Source: Pseudo-nitzschia pungens
Lineage: Eukaryota; Bacillariophyta; Bacillariophyceae; Bacillariales; Bacillariaceae
DNA: 64,000 bases
Reading direction: 5' to 3'
Assembly (NCBI GenBank): GCA_037355855.1
Contig: CM074760.1
Location: forward strand, 5,758,501-5,822,500
The notes beneath the pieces were generated by a model that was not told where the DNA came from, did not search any database, and saw nothing but the letters and a program-made list of their open reading frames with translations. Numbering within the stretch: the first letter of the stretch is position 1; each line of letters begins with the position of its first letter. The position numbers were made by a program, and so were the translations under genes. Positions 8,585 through 19,016 of the stretch are shown one piece after another.

Positions 8585-10623
8585 CTAGAAAGCATTCTTG
8601 GGTGGGTCGCGGTATTGGACCGAAAGCATTCCGGGAAGCTGTTGCTGTTGACCTCCAAAGGCCTGTGGAAGGGAGGACAACATATTCGAAGCACCAACAT
8701 TATTATTTGGTATCGTCGTTCCCTGGCCTGGGGGTGCCATTGTTTGCATTTGAGCTTGCTGTGGGTTGGACATCGGGTTGTTGTTGTTCATCATCAGCTG
8801 TTGCTGTTGCTGCGGGGCACTGCCGGCGGGTCCCTGTCCGGAGGGTGCGACAGAAGCATCCCCCACAACGTTAGCATTTGGGTCGAGCTGCACCTTTTCG
8901 AGCTGTGGAATGAGAGTGGCCCAGATTTGCTCCATTCGTTTGTTGTATTCCACTTGCATACGAATATATTCGAGGACCGTCAGCCTCATGTCCTCCGTGG
9001 TTTCCCTCTTGAACCGATCGACTTCGCGCAACACTCGCTGGCTGACGGTTGCAAAATCGTCCCTCGCCAGCTCGGCGTTTTCTTGCGCCCGGCGAAGAGA
9101 CATCTCGACGGCGTAGGCCTTGGCTTCCATTCCCATTCCGAGTTGGGACCTCATTTTCGAGAGTTGCGTGTTTTTGTACTCGACTTCCTGCAAACGAGTG
9201 CTGTAGGTAAGTCGCTTTTCGTGGCGTTTGTGCAGAGCGAGTTTGACGGCATGGATCATTTTGATCATGTCTACCAGGGGATCTTCGAATTGTGCGGCCT
9301 CCTGGTCGGAGTGTTCGGCGCTCAGCACCGACAATCGGTCGGCTGTCTCTCCCAATTTGCAGAGAGCATCACCGAGAGCGTCTGCCTCGGATTGTCCAAG
9401 CAAATTAAAGGCAAGGCCGAATTCGAAGAGACCGTTTGCCATTTCCTTGCCCTTGCGGACCAGTCCCGATGCCTGGGTGGATACATTCTTCATTTGTGTG
9501 TCCAATCCATGAATGTATCGCTGTACTTCTTCAAAGAGCTCATCGTCGGGGGATCTCACCTTTTGTTTGTTGTATTGAATTGTATCGTACAGTGTCGTGT
9601 CGTGTCGTATGGTGTCGTATGGTGTCGTATGGTGTCGTATGGTGTCGTATGGTGTCGTATGGTGTCGTATGGTGTCGTATGGTGTCGTATCGAATTGTAT
9701 TGCATCAATGCACGCAGACAAAGAGTGGTTAGAAAAGCATCCCTCTCACGTGGTTCGCCCTTCGAATCCTAGCATGTCCCAGCAATCGATCGCGGGCTCT
9801 TGCCTGCCACGAATTTGCGAGTCACTTACCAGATCGCCCGAAATAGAAGTCTTGGTCTCCGCAAACCACCGTTTGAATCCCTCCTTCTTGGTGGGCGAGA
9901 CGTGTGGCTGCGGCTGCATCATCATGCTGTTGCCCATGCCCATCATGCCCGATTGCTGCATCATTCCGCCACCGGGATTCTTTCGGTTCTTGGTGGCGTG
10001 AAAGGTAACGTCGTCCGCCTTGAGAAAGGCATCCAGCGATGCGCATCCCTGGAGCTCCGGGTGGACGGCCGCCCGACGCAGAAAGCGCTCCAGTTCCCGG
10101 CGGCGGATCTCCACAAAGGCCGGGTTGAAGCGTCCAACGGGCTGCTTCTCGGGCAGGGGCGGGACAATGGCGCCCGCCCGTTCCGCCTGGAGGCGTTCGT
10201 AGAGCCAGAGAAAGTCGCTGTAACGACGGAGGACAGACGAGAAGGCCTGGGCGTTGGCCATGTCGCTGTTGGGTGGCTGGACGTCGACACGGTACGAGGT
10301 GTACTTGTTCACGCCCTCGGAGTGTTGGACGGGATCCGAGACCTGTTAGTTTGGGTTTGTCGATCGATTGGCAACAACGAATGCATAGTGAGTGTCAACG
10401 CTCGAGTATTCCTTTCGCAGAATTTTGGCTTGGAACGAAAGGTGGAATGGGCTCGCATCGATTTGATTCGAATCGATAGGATTTGTTTGCAATACGATGC
10501 GATGTTATGCGATGTTATGCGAAGATGCGATGCGGAGCAAGTAAATCGCACTGCAATGTATCACTATACTACACCTACCGTGATGTGGCTTGCAGCATCC
10601 TCGGGTTTGGGACGACGTGCCAT
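8585..10623 (-). CDS. Sorting nexin of the SNX1/SNX2/Vps5 type (PX + BAR), retromer-linked
   Basis: Three exons: 10623-10579, 10342-9830 and 9559-8585 (510 aa). Splice sites: ACG|GTAGGT ... TAACAG|GTC and CTG|GTAAGT ... AAAAG|GTG. The PX domain spans about 12-135, with the phosphoinositide-binding RRYSDF at 54-59 and PPLPEKQPVGRF further on. A Met-rich linker follows. Exon 3 (about 188-425) is a long, charged alpha-helical Vps5-type BAR region (for example DDELFEEVQRYIHGLD), which dimerises and bends membranes. The C-terminal tail is rich in Gln, Asn, Pro and Met and ends in NAF. By family, it coats endosomal tubules and works with the Vps26/29/35 trimer in endosome-to-Golgi recycling. Intron 2 contains a striking 10-bp minisatellite. 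A long antisense open frame (8528-9772) is a shadow of this gene. Confidence 0.88.
9601..9690. repeat. 10-bp minisatellite in intron 2 of the sorting nexin gene
   Basis: Nine head-to-tail near-perfect copies of GGTGTCGTAT, with degenerate units on the left (CAGTGTCGTG from about 9588) and an abrupt end at 9690. It lies wholly inside the intron 9560-9829. A period of 10 is close to one DNA helical turn; copy number probably varies between alleles. Confidence 0.92.
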
Positions 10624-11644
10624 AGCGGCTTGAGGATTTTGTGGGAGCCCCATTCCATTGATCATGATTTTGCTTGTTGTTTGGTACCTCCAAAAAATTG
10701 TATTATTGCTATCGTAGAGTTTTGTTCCTGCTTCTCGCAGAAAAGTTCTTGAGTGTCACCGTTACTGAATCTACCAGTTGCTGGTGATAAACTTCTGAAG
10801 ACCGTGAGATGCTGTGGGTCGGCGGGGTGATGCTAGTGCTTTTGGAAACGGAATATGAAGTACAAGTAGTTAGTTCGTACTTGTCACAAGAAAGACTGAT
10901 ATCAGATACGTAGTACTACTACTACCAGAATCAGTTGTTATTCTCAATTTCGTATGTAAGACCGAGTGAAAGACATCGAACTTCTGATGATGATTGATCC
11001 CTCTGGTTTTTTGTTGAGAGATACGGCACGGATTCTGTTCTGTCCTTCTTTTCTTCCTCCGTTTCAAGAAAATTTTTACCGCTTCGCACGACTAATTCGA
11101 AGGCGTTCGAAATTAGGAAACGAACATATTAGAACTACGTGTAGTACGTACGTTACACGTATGTAGCCTATTCCGGATTGCAGCAAACTGCAAACTGCGA
11201 TCAGATAATATTCATAGGTAATAGAGATAAGTTTTATGGATATGATTCTTATTATGGTTTGACGACTCCGCAAAATCTGCGACTCTTGCAATGACCCGAG
11301 CGTTTGTGCGTGAGACTATCAGTGCTGTTATCGTGCAAGTTTGAACTCGCAAGTCTTACTCTCACGAGTACGGTATCTCGTTTGAGATTGAACGTCAAAT
11401 CCTGCTTTCCTGCTCTGAACCATCGATCAAAGAGGCCCAGGGATTTGTCAACCATCGAACACCAACTGAGAGAGAGAGAGATTCTTGCGACTGCTATGCA
11501 CCATGCCCATAAGTTAGCACTCCCAAGAAAAAGCCAGTAGAATACGCATCATAGACGCCGCACGGGGGAGTTCAGATCCCCGACTACCATCGTTCACCGA
11601 TCGACTCTAGTTGGCACGCAATAAAAAAAACAGGACCCGACACA
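10624..11644. other. Divergent intergenic region, sorting nexin / NBAS-like gene
   Basis: About 1 kb between two divergent start codons. It holds both promoters by position. Short motifs TAGTACTACTACTACC (10910-10925) and ACGTACGTTACACG (11146-11159) are present. No gene or RNA is supported. Confidence 0.45.
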
Positions 11645-14600
11645 ATGACGAAACAACACTACGCTCTCGTCGAAAAAGAAGGGTGTTCCCCGCTGAAATT
11701 TACCACCCAACAACCGCTGGACACGTCTACAACCGGAAAGGGGGCGGAAGTTCGGAGAGAGCTGGAACAAATCTACCAGACATATGCCGATCTCTATCCC
11801 AACCCCAAACTGATCGAAGAAAAACGACAGCGCGACACCCTGCTGCAAGCCGCCCGGGCGGCATCAACGGTCCAGCACCAGGAGGAGAAAGCAACGGCCG
11901 CCAAGCGAAAGGGATTCTTTACCTTTTTGTTCGGGAGCCGAGAGGATCCGAACGCGGGAGGAAAACAAACATTACCCACCGGTGGCAGCCCTTCCGACGA
12001 CGACGAGGCTCGGTTGCACTACATCGACACTCCCAACGAATACGACGATGGGAGTCTGTGCGGGACCCTGCAATCCCTGGACGTGACGTGCATTCCTCCC
12101 GAAGTCTACAGCGTGGCGAGATCGCACCTGACATCGACTCGGACAAGGCGAGAAAATCCGAATGCCCTCCGGTGGGGACCGCAAAGCAGGCTGCTGACAC
12201 AACAACCAAAGGATCCTTCGGAGCCAACCGATGCCTCCCTTGTTTTTATCGTGGTGGGACTGGGAGAAATCGCCGAATTCGGCGGCGGGCCCAATTCCGG
12301 CGCTTCGTCCTCCTCGCGAATCTTGCCAACCTCTGATCGCGACGATCTCCAAGCATACGCTGGGAACACCCAGTCTTTCGATCTCTCGGCGGTGCGGGGA
12401 ACCGTGGTCTCACCGAACTGCATCGTGGTATCCTGGGGTTTTGCGGACGGGATCTCCGTCGTGTACCGCAGAAGGTTGGTGCTGTCGCGCGACGACGAAA
12501 ACTTTGCGGCGGAGGAATGGGAGGCGGTCTGGTGGCTTGGGGCGTCCGGTCCCGTCCTGGACAACATGACCAGCAACGCTCAGGACTTGTTTCTCGACGA
12601 TGCCGACCTACCGAGTTCGCCACTGCTCAGGGTCAGCGACTGCGTGGCATTGCATGTGGAAGCCCCGGAGGTTCCCGGGGAGGAAGAACAAGCCAATCCC
12701 CTGGTGGCGACGCTTGCCATTTCGCGTCTGGGGGGATACATCGAACTCGTGCCGCTCTCGACACCCCTGTGGAACGGCCCTGTACTGCAGCGAGAGCTGG
12801 CAGAAGTGGTCAAACGAAACCGGCGAAGAAAACCAAGCCAGCCGCCGCTCCATTACGCCGCAGGGAGACGCGTCGCGAGTCCTCCATCGATCCTCGCGCT
12901 CACAACCTTCGATTACCACCTCGATGTTCAATCACTGGAGGTTCACCGCACGAACGTCAACAGCGAAACAACATGGGATGGCGAAAAATACCCCGAGGGT
13001 CCACCGGCAGAGTTCCTATTGGTGGCGTCGGGAATGGCCGTGAACGGTGGGTTTGGGGAAAGCATGACGTTTTGGGCGGTCAGCACCATCTTTTCGTCCG
13101 AAGGCGACAACGATTTCAATTTCCAGGTACATTCGTCCCTGGTCGAAGCGATCTGGACCGACAGCGGGGCTCCCGTCAGTGTGTTTGCGACGCCTGGGAT
13201 CATGAGTCAATGGAGAACACCGCGGCAGGTGGAATTGAAGGAAGCGACTCGGAACGGTTCGGCGACGGACGACAACGACAATGACGAAACCCCACCGGAA
13301 AAACCACTGGCACCGGTCACAACCTTGTCGACGACGGCTCCCATAGTTTCCATGAAGTTTTCCAGCGCCGATGGATCGTCCGGACCCTTTTTGAGCGTAC
13401 TGGATTGGAACGGAGCGGTCCAGATTTTCGATTGTTCCGTTGTAACTCGCCTGGCATCTCAAGATCTGACGGAGCATGAGTATGAACAATATCACAAGAT
13501 GCACGCCGAGAACGAGCAAGACCGTCCCAGCGTGCCATTTTGTCTCGTTTCAAGCATTGTCCACAGAAGTCATGTCACGGCTGCGTTGCAGAAGGTACTA
13601 AAGAGTCCGGCCGTTGGAAATTTGCACTGGCTCGAATCCGCAGGCCTCGGGAACAGCGGTACGATTCCGTCTATTGTGTTTCTACTCAGTCATACCCGGA
13701 AGCTCGCGGTGGTCACATTCGGTGTCCACGAGGATCGCTTAGCGCAGCAAAACTACGAACAAGGGTCACCCAAGCCCTCCGTGATAACGGTCCCGTTTCC
13801 ATCCTCTGGGGCTGCCGTAGAAACGTTTCAAGACGATAGCCTTTCCTTTGTTTCAATGCGACTTGGCCGGTCGAAATCGTCACCGCAAACAGTGACACAC
13901 CTCTTCAAATATTTCATCATGGAACAGTTGCAGCCGGTCGCAATTGTCGAGGCACTAGCGCGGGAGTGTAAGTTCAGAGAGGCAATCGATTCCGCCAGCA
14001 AACTATCGAAGTATGAACAAAACGAACTTGCTGAGGTTGTTACGGGTTGTCACCGACGGCTGTGGGAAACGAAACGAGATGTGAAAAGCTTGAGTTCAAC
14101 GAAGGACGACTCGTACATTGTTCGCCAGGCATCGTTGCTTTGTGCGCCAAATAAAACCGAGCACGAACTCTCATTGGACGACCTGCGCTCAGTGTTGAGG
14201 TTGGCACTCGAAACCTCTGCAGCAAAGAGCGAAGAAAAGAGATCAACGGCGAGAAGCAATTTTGTTCGATTGGGAACATACGAAATCATGTGCAAGTATT
14301 ACGGTTCCAAGCCCTCCTTAGATCGATTCCGAAACGAATTTCTCAAGCTCGATCTTTCCAAGCTGTCGCACCAATTGGCAGGGCGAGGAGATATTTCGGC
14401 CCTGTCCATCGTTCTTTTTCGGCACCGGGTCGAAGTTCGCGAAAATTTGCTCAGTATTTTGGGATCATTGCCGCTCGCGTTGAATTCTGCTTCGTTCTGT
14501 CACTTATTGCCGGTTTTTCGCAAGGCCAGCGTATCTGACTTGTTCCTAGACTTTTCGAACCAGAACGGATCCGAGCTGCCTTGGTCCCACATGCCTCAGT

Positions 14601-17600
14601 TTCTGTTGGAAAGGAGTCCGATTCCGATCGTTATCGACCGATGCGATGAAATTGTCGTGTTAGAGTACAACAAGAAATTGAATGAGGGCTTGGACAGCGG
14701 CGTCATCTCAGAAACGATGATGGCTGATTTATTGGTAAAAAGAGGGAAATCAATGCAGGCTTTTGTCGGTGATGTAGACGAAGTTGTCCGTCTCAGTGAA
14801 TTTGGAATCAAATGCATAGACGGCCATAACCACAACTCGGTGTCGCCCGGTATAAGGGAATTGCACACGATGTGCCGAACTGCGCTGTCGTTGCAAAGAA
14901 TGCTCATGGATCAGGCTGTATCGATAAACGGTGACGGCATTGATACCGATGACCTTATGGGCATGGATCTTGTTGATCTGCTTGACTTAGTTCTAGATGC
15001 CAGGGATCAACCTTCTGTGGTTCGATACCGCTTTCAGCAGTATGTTCAGCCTCTTGTTATGGAGATGCATTCTTCGAGTTCCAGTGACAATCTGGATCAA
15101 GCTCTCGTGACATACTGTCTTCGAGAAGCCAAAAAGTGTAGTGATTTACAAATGGCAGGGGCAATGCATGCTCTAGCGTCCGCAGTGGCAATCGCGGAGA
15201 GCAGCAAGGCATCAATAAAGAAAGAGGACCGTTTAATAAAGAACGAAGAATGCTTGATTCGCATGGTGCTATCTGTTACGAAGGAAATTATGAAGAATTT
15301 GAGCACGGCGGATGCATCGATTCAAGAAAACAGAGAATTGATTGAATCGATTTGGAATTTGTATGAGACGCTACCGGCTCATTTGATCACATCAAAGTCT
15401 GAGTGCGAATCCAAAGTTCGAGTTTTCTACCAAGATTTGGTTGGAGTGGACATTTTGTCGAGATGGCCCGCATGCAAACCTTTCGAATTTTTCAATAAGC
15501 GTCAGGAAGTCCCCAAGGTTGGCAAAGGAGAAACATATGTTAATGACATTTGCAAATCGTTTGATGCCGCACTTTCGACGATTTCAATCCCCCAGGATCA
15601 AGTTGCGTTGCTTCAGGACCTCCTTTGCGATATCGTTAGTTTCAATGAGGAAATCCTCGGTAACACTTTGGATATCCCAGCAATTCTTTCTGACAGTTTG
15701 GTCCCGACGTTCCTAAAAAAAGGACATTTTGGATTGGTTGCATCATATCTTGAATCCGATACAAATGTCATGGATACAAGGCAAGTTGCACGCTACGTAA
15801 TCGATTACCTCGACGAAATCATCTTTTCAGAAGATAGCAGTAGGATCGATGATGCTATCAAGTGCCAAGATATTTTGGAACCGGTTTTACCGGAAATTAA
15901 GCCTCTGTGTCAATCCAATCGCCGTTTTCTTGACGCTTCCCATTTCGTCTCAAATGTTCTGTTTGAGGGTAAGTCCGCGACACCTGTCACGCCAGCAGAC
16001 TTCAAGGAGATGGCTGCGCTGGATGCAGTTGAGACAGTTTTGCGAGAGACCCCCGAATGCATTGTCTGCAGATGTTCGCAATGGTCTGATTTTGATTACG
16101 CACGAAAAGCCAATAAACAGCTACGTGAAGTTGAGGGATCTACCAGCATGCTTGTTGAGCAACGTCCAAATATTGACCTACCGGAGCTACCTGGAGGTGC
16201 AGTTTTCCATCTAGCAACAATTCTAGGATTAGAAACGAACGTATCAGCTGTCATTGTCAAATCAAGGGTTATTCACTACGCGCTGATTTGCGGATTTCAT
16301 GGAGCTGGGGCAGCTATTGCCAGGACTTTCATTCATGATCATGATTTCGGGTCAGATGAGGATTCGACTCTCGATGCGGTCAAACTTGGTGCAATCGCAG
16401 ACGTGGTATCGAACGAAAACTACATGGATCAAAGCACAAAGAAGGAACTATGCACGGCTGTTTTAAGCCGTTTCAAGAAAGGAATTGCGATTAAGAATTC
16501 AGAGGCCTTCAGCACCATTCTTCGAGTTTCTTCAAATCTGGATCACATTACCAGTAGATTTGAGCATGAACTGTGTGAGCTACCTTCGAAGAGAAAAGAC
16601 ACTTTACTTTCTCGCCCTATAGCTCGTCTTCACGTTCATACATTTCACGAATACAACAGGGATATGCACTGCCTATTCAAAGACTTGAGCAGCCAAGCCA
16701 GGCAAGGTTTAGTACACGATTCCTTAATGGATGCTCTGAGTCGCTTTGTTTTCTACTGGTGCATTCATGATTCTAAAACAACCAAGAATGTTATTGATTT
16801 GCGACATAAGGAAGATGCGAAAGACAATTTGGTCTTAGGATGTAGTCTAATGCTTCAAATTCCAAGCAATCTGACTGCCGCGAGTTGTGTTAACGAACTG
16901 CAGGAAATAGCAGTTGCACAAGCAGCAAGCGTTGCTACAGAAGAAAGATTTGAAGCCCGTGATGCAACAATCTTACCTGATCCCGCAATTTTGAAACATC
17001 TTGTCGACAGAGGCTTCAGTCACAACGGTGCTCGAAGAGCAGTGACTATGACTGGCAATGCTGGTTGTCGAGAAGCATTGGCATGGGCAGTACAGCACAC
17101 GATGGATGACAATTTCAACGACCCGCTGATTAGATTAAAATCATCGAACGGCAAGTTTATCGACGAAGGGTCAATACAACTGCTCCAGAAAAGTCTTATT
17201 CAATTATCTACTGTCAACCAGAATCCAGTTGTTCTATCTGCATTTATTGATAATCTTGGGAACAACTTTGGAAAAATGAAGGAGGGAAGGAATCTCAGAC
17301 GTTCGACTGGTACCAAGGCGAAAGAACATTCCACAAACGGAAACAGTGAGGAAATGCTGAACAATAATGCAAAACCGATGCAACTAAAGACGCAACCAAG
17401 ACATGAGGAGATGACTCCGGACACGTTGATTCCTGTCCATTCTCCTGAAGAAAACGGTTCGACATCAGTGAAGACCAGTCAAACCGTGAACGAAAATATT
17501 GTTACTATTCAAAAAAGGAGTGCAAAACCAATCCAACAAAACGTTAAGCAAAAGATTGTTCCCAAGTTTCCTGAAGAAAACGGTTCGACGCCAGTAAATT

Positions 17601-18805
17601 CGAGCCAAACCGTTCAGCCGAAACGCCCGCCTCCTCCGCCCCCGCGCGGTCCATCGCCCACTGTGTCCAAACAAATAAAAGCAGTGCCTAAAGCGTCGAC
17701 GGCCGTGGGCGCTCCGAACCTCAATGGTAGCAATAGTCTTGGTTCCGAAGCACCGATAAAAACCTTGTCAAAACCTACGACCGAGAGAGAAGCACTGAGA
17801 AACAAAGCAAAAATAACTTTGAAGAAACTCCAAGCTGGTAGTCTCGCCACGGCAAATGGCATCGAAAGTGAGGTAATCAGTCCAGAAGCAAAGATTGTGA
17901 CGAAAACTACTGCAGAGCGAAGAGAGAAATTGTTGAAGAGAGGTCAGGCAGCACGTAAGAGAGAAGAAATATCTAAAACGGGAAATGATAATGGTAATTC
18001 CACGGAGAATTCTATCAGCAATGTAGTTCCCAATGGAGGAGAAAAGACCGGAGCAAAATTGGCAAAGGATCGACGAGAGGAACTATTGAAGAGAGCACAA
18101 GCAGCTCGTGAACGAAAACAAATGGCCTCAAAGGCAACCTCCGAACAGAAGGTGGAAAGCAAAGTTCCTGGTTTGAGAACCAAGATCGTTTCGAAAACTG
18201 CCATCGAGCGAAGAGAGGAATTGTTGAAGAAAGGTCAAGCAGCAAGAAAGAAAGAAGGAGCAACATCCAAAGAGACAAAAAATGATGGTTCTACCACCAA
18301 CCGTGGAGTTGTTGGCATGAGAACGAAGATCGCAACAAAAAGTGCGATGGATCGACGGGAGGAACTTTTGAAGAAAGCGCAAGCGGCTCTCGGTAAACGG
18401 CGGACTTCGGATCCCGGCGAATCAGATAGTCGCACCAGACTGATACAAGAAGGTCGAGAATTATTTCTGCAATCGAGCCCTAGAGCTGCCACCAAACATA
18501 ACCGCCCAACAACGCTATCGAAGTCGTCTGTTTCAAAATCATCGTCTTTGTCCTCCTCCTCCAAGCCACGTGTTCCCGCGCTTCAACAACAAGTTAAGAG
18601 TCAGAACTTGCCATCGCATCAACCACCTCCACCTCCTCCACCTTCCACAATGCCAACCAGCAAGGTGAATGTCAGACCGGTAACACATTCTGCTGCTCCT
18701 ACCGCTGTTATTACTAATGGAGGCGGGAACGGAAAAGTTACAAAGATTGAGACGACAGAAAACGATGACTCCGGTTGGGAGTTTGATGACTTTGAAGATT
18801 TTTGA
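11645..18805 (+). CDS. NBAS/Sec39-like ER-Golgi tethering protein with UBA-like segment and acidic Trp tail
   Basis: One exon, 2386 aa, ATG at 11645. The N-terminal half (about 200-760) looks like a beta-propeller (SVLDWNGAVQIFD). From about 770 it is a long alpha-helical solenoid starting VEALARECKFREAID, like NBAS/MAG2/Sec39 proteins of the Dsl1/NRZ complex, which tethers COPI vesicles at the ER. Residues about 1776-1825 read like a UBA domain (ILKHLVDRGFSHNGARRAV ... EALAWAV), which I do not know from animal NBAS. The tail is low complexity: Pro runs and four copies of an RREELLKKGQAARK-type unit (17886-18400). The last residues, SGWEFDDFEDF, place a Trp in acidic surroundings, like the Trp motifs of Dsl1 and ArfGAP that bind the delta-COP mu-homology domain. 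The family call rests on architecture and local similarity; COPI binding is inference. Confidence 0.72.
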   Translation: MTKQHYALVEKEGCSPLKFTTQQPLDTSTTGKGAEVRRELEQIYQTYADLYPNPKLIEEKRQRDTLLQAARAASTVQHQEEKATAAKRKGFFTFLFGSREDPNAGGKQTLPTGGSPSDDDEARLHYIDTPNEYDDGSLCGTLQSLDVTCIPPEVYSVARSHLTSTRTRRENPNALRWGPQSRLLTQQPKDPSEPTDASLVFIVVGLGEIAEFGGGPNSGASSSSRILPTSDRDDLQAYAGNTQSFDLSAVRGTVVSPNCIVVSWGFADGISVVYRRRLVLSRDDENFAAEEWEAVWWLGASGPVLDNMTSNAQDLFLDDADLPSSPLLRVSDCVALHVEAPEVPGEEEQANPLVATLAISRLGGYIELVPLSTPLWNGPVLQRELAEVVKRNRRRKPSQPPLHYAAGRRVASPPSILALTTFDYHLDVQSLEVHRTNVNSETTWDGEKYPEGPPAEFLLVASGMAVNGGFGESMTFWAVSTIFSSEGDNDFNFQVHSSLVEAIWTDSGAPVSVFATPGIMSQWRTPRQVELKEATRNGSATDDNDNDETPPEKPLAPVTTLSTTAPIVSMKFSSADGSSGPFLSVLDWNGAVQIFDCSVVTRLASQDLTEHEYEQYHKMHAENEQDRPSVPFCLVSSIVHRSHVTAALQKVLKSPAVGNLHWLESAGLGNSGTIPSIVFLLSHTRKLAVVTFGVHEDRLAQQNYEQGSPKPSVITVPFPSSGAAVETFQDDSLSFVSMRLGRSKSSPQTVTHLFKYFIMEQLQPVAIVEALARECKFREAIDSASKLSKYEQNELAEVVTGCHRRLWETKRDVKSLSSTKDDSYIVRQASLLCAPNKTEHELSLDDLRSVLRLALETSAAKSEEKRSTARSNFVRLGTYEIMCKYYGSKPSLDRFRNEFLKLDLSKLSHQLAGRGDISALSIVLFRHRVEVRENLLSILGSLPLALNSASFCHLLPVFRKASVSDLFLDFSNQNGSELPWSHMPQFLLERSPIPIVIDRCDEIVVLEYNKKLNEGLDSGVISETMMADLLVKRGKSMQAFVGDVDEVVRLSEFGIKCIDGHNHNSVSPGIRELHTMCRTALSLQRMLMDQAVSINGDGIDTDDLMGMDLVDLLDLVLDARDQPSVVRYRFQQYVQPLVMEMHSSSSSDNLDQALVTYCLREAKKCSDLQMAGAMHALASAVAIAESSKASIKKEDRLIKNEECLIRMVLSVTKEIMKNLSTADASIQENRELIESIWNLYETLPAHLITSKSECESKVRVFYQDLVGVDILSRWPACKPFEFFNKRQEVPKVGKGETYVNDICKSFDAALSTISIPQDQVALLQDLLCDIVSFNEEILGNTLDIPAILSDSLVPTFLKKGHFGLVASYLESDTNVMDTRQVARYVIDYLDEIIFSEDSSRIDDAIKCQDILEPVLPEIKPLCQSNRRFLDASHFVSNVLFEGKSATPVTPADFKEMAALDAVETVLRETPECIVCRCSQWSDFDYARKANKQLREVEGSTSMLVEQRPNIDLPELPGGAVFHLATILGLETNVSAVIVKSRVIHYALICGFHGAGAAIARTFIHDHDFGSDEDSTLDAVKLGAIADVVSNENYMDQSTKKELCTAVLSRFKKGIAIKNSEAFSTILRVSSNLDHITSRFEHELCELPSKRKDTLLSRPIARLHVHTFHEYNRDMHCLFKDLSSQARQGLVHDSLMDALSRFVFYWCIHDSKTTKNVIDLRHKEDAKDNLVLGCSLMLQIPSNLTAASCVNELQEIAVAQAASVATEERFEARDATILPDPAILKHLVDRGFSHNGARRAVTMTGNAGCREALAWAVQHTMDDNFNDPLIRLKSSNGKFIDEGSIQLLQKSLIQLSTVNQNPVVLSAFIDNLGNNFGKMKEGRNLRRSTGTKAKEHSTNGNSEEMLNNNAKPMQLKTQPRHEEMTPDTLIPVHSPEENGSTSVKTSQTVNENIVTIQKRSAKPIQQNVKQKIVPKFPEENGSTPVNSSQTVQPKRPPPPPPRGPSPTVSKQIKAVPKASTAVGAPNLNGSNSLGSEAPIKTLSKPTTEREALRNKAKITLKKLQAGSLATANGIESEVISPEAKIVTKTTAERREKLLKRGQAARKREEISKTGNDNGNSTENSISNVVPNGGEKTGAKLAKDRREELLKRAQAARERKQMASKATSEQKVESKVPGLRTKIVSKTAIERREELLKKGQAARKKEGATSKETKNDGSTTNRGVVGMRTKIATKSAMDRREELLKKAQAALGKRRTSDPGESDSRTRLIQEGRELFLQSSPRAATKHNRPTTLSKSSVSKSSSLSSSSKPRVPALQQQVKSQNLPSHQPPPPPPPSTMPTSKVNVRPVTHSAAPTAVITNGGGNGKVTKIETTENDDSGWEFDDFEDF
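17880..18410 (+). repeat. Coding repeats RREELLKKxQAARK in the NBAS-like C-terminal tail
   Basis: Four related units start near 17905, 18070, 18205 and 18350, each with a core such as RREELLKRAQAAR preceded by a KTA/KSA segment and separated by 40-60 residues of polar linker. A fifth, more divergent unit (TEREALRNKAK) lies near 17785. They look like duplicated basic amphipathic helices. Confidence 0.75.
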
Positions 18806-19016
18806 TCGTGAAGTATGGAACAAAGTTATGCTCTTTGATTGAATACGATGAAAACTAGAAACATGCGTCTCAAATTAGAATGATGAATAACTGTTTTTGA
18901 AATGGATTCCTACTGTATAATATTATACTTTAGTTTTTTATTTCAAATGTTCGTTGATGGTTCTCGCTTTCCTCTTGTTGCTGCACGGTACGAAAAGGAA
19001 ACCAACCCTCGATCGT

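Noticed and set aside
8528..9772. Open frame of 414 codons on the plus strand
   Set aside because: Antisense to the sorting nexin exon 3 and its minisatellite intron; composition is the complement of a good PX-BAR gene and no domain is visible.
11611..12336. Overlapping frames inside the start of the NBAS-like gene
   Set aside because: Arg/Pro-rich shadow frames in GC-rich coding sequence of the 2386-codon gene.
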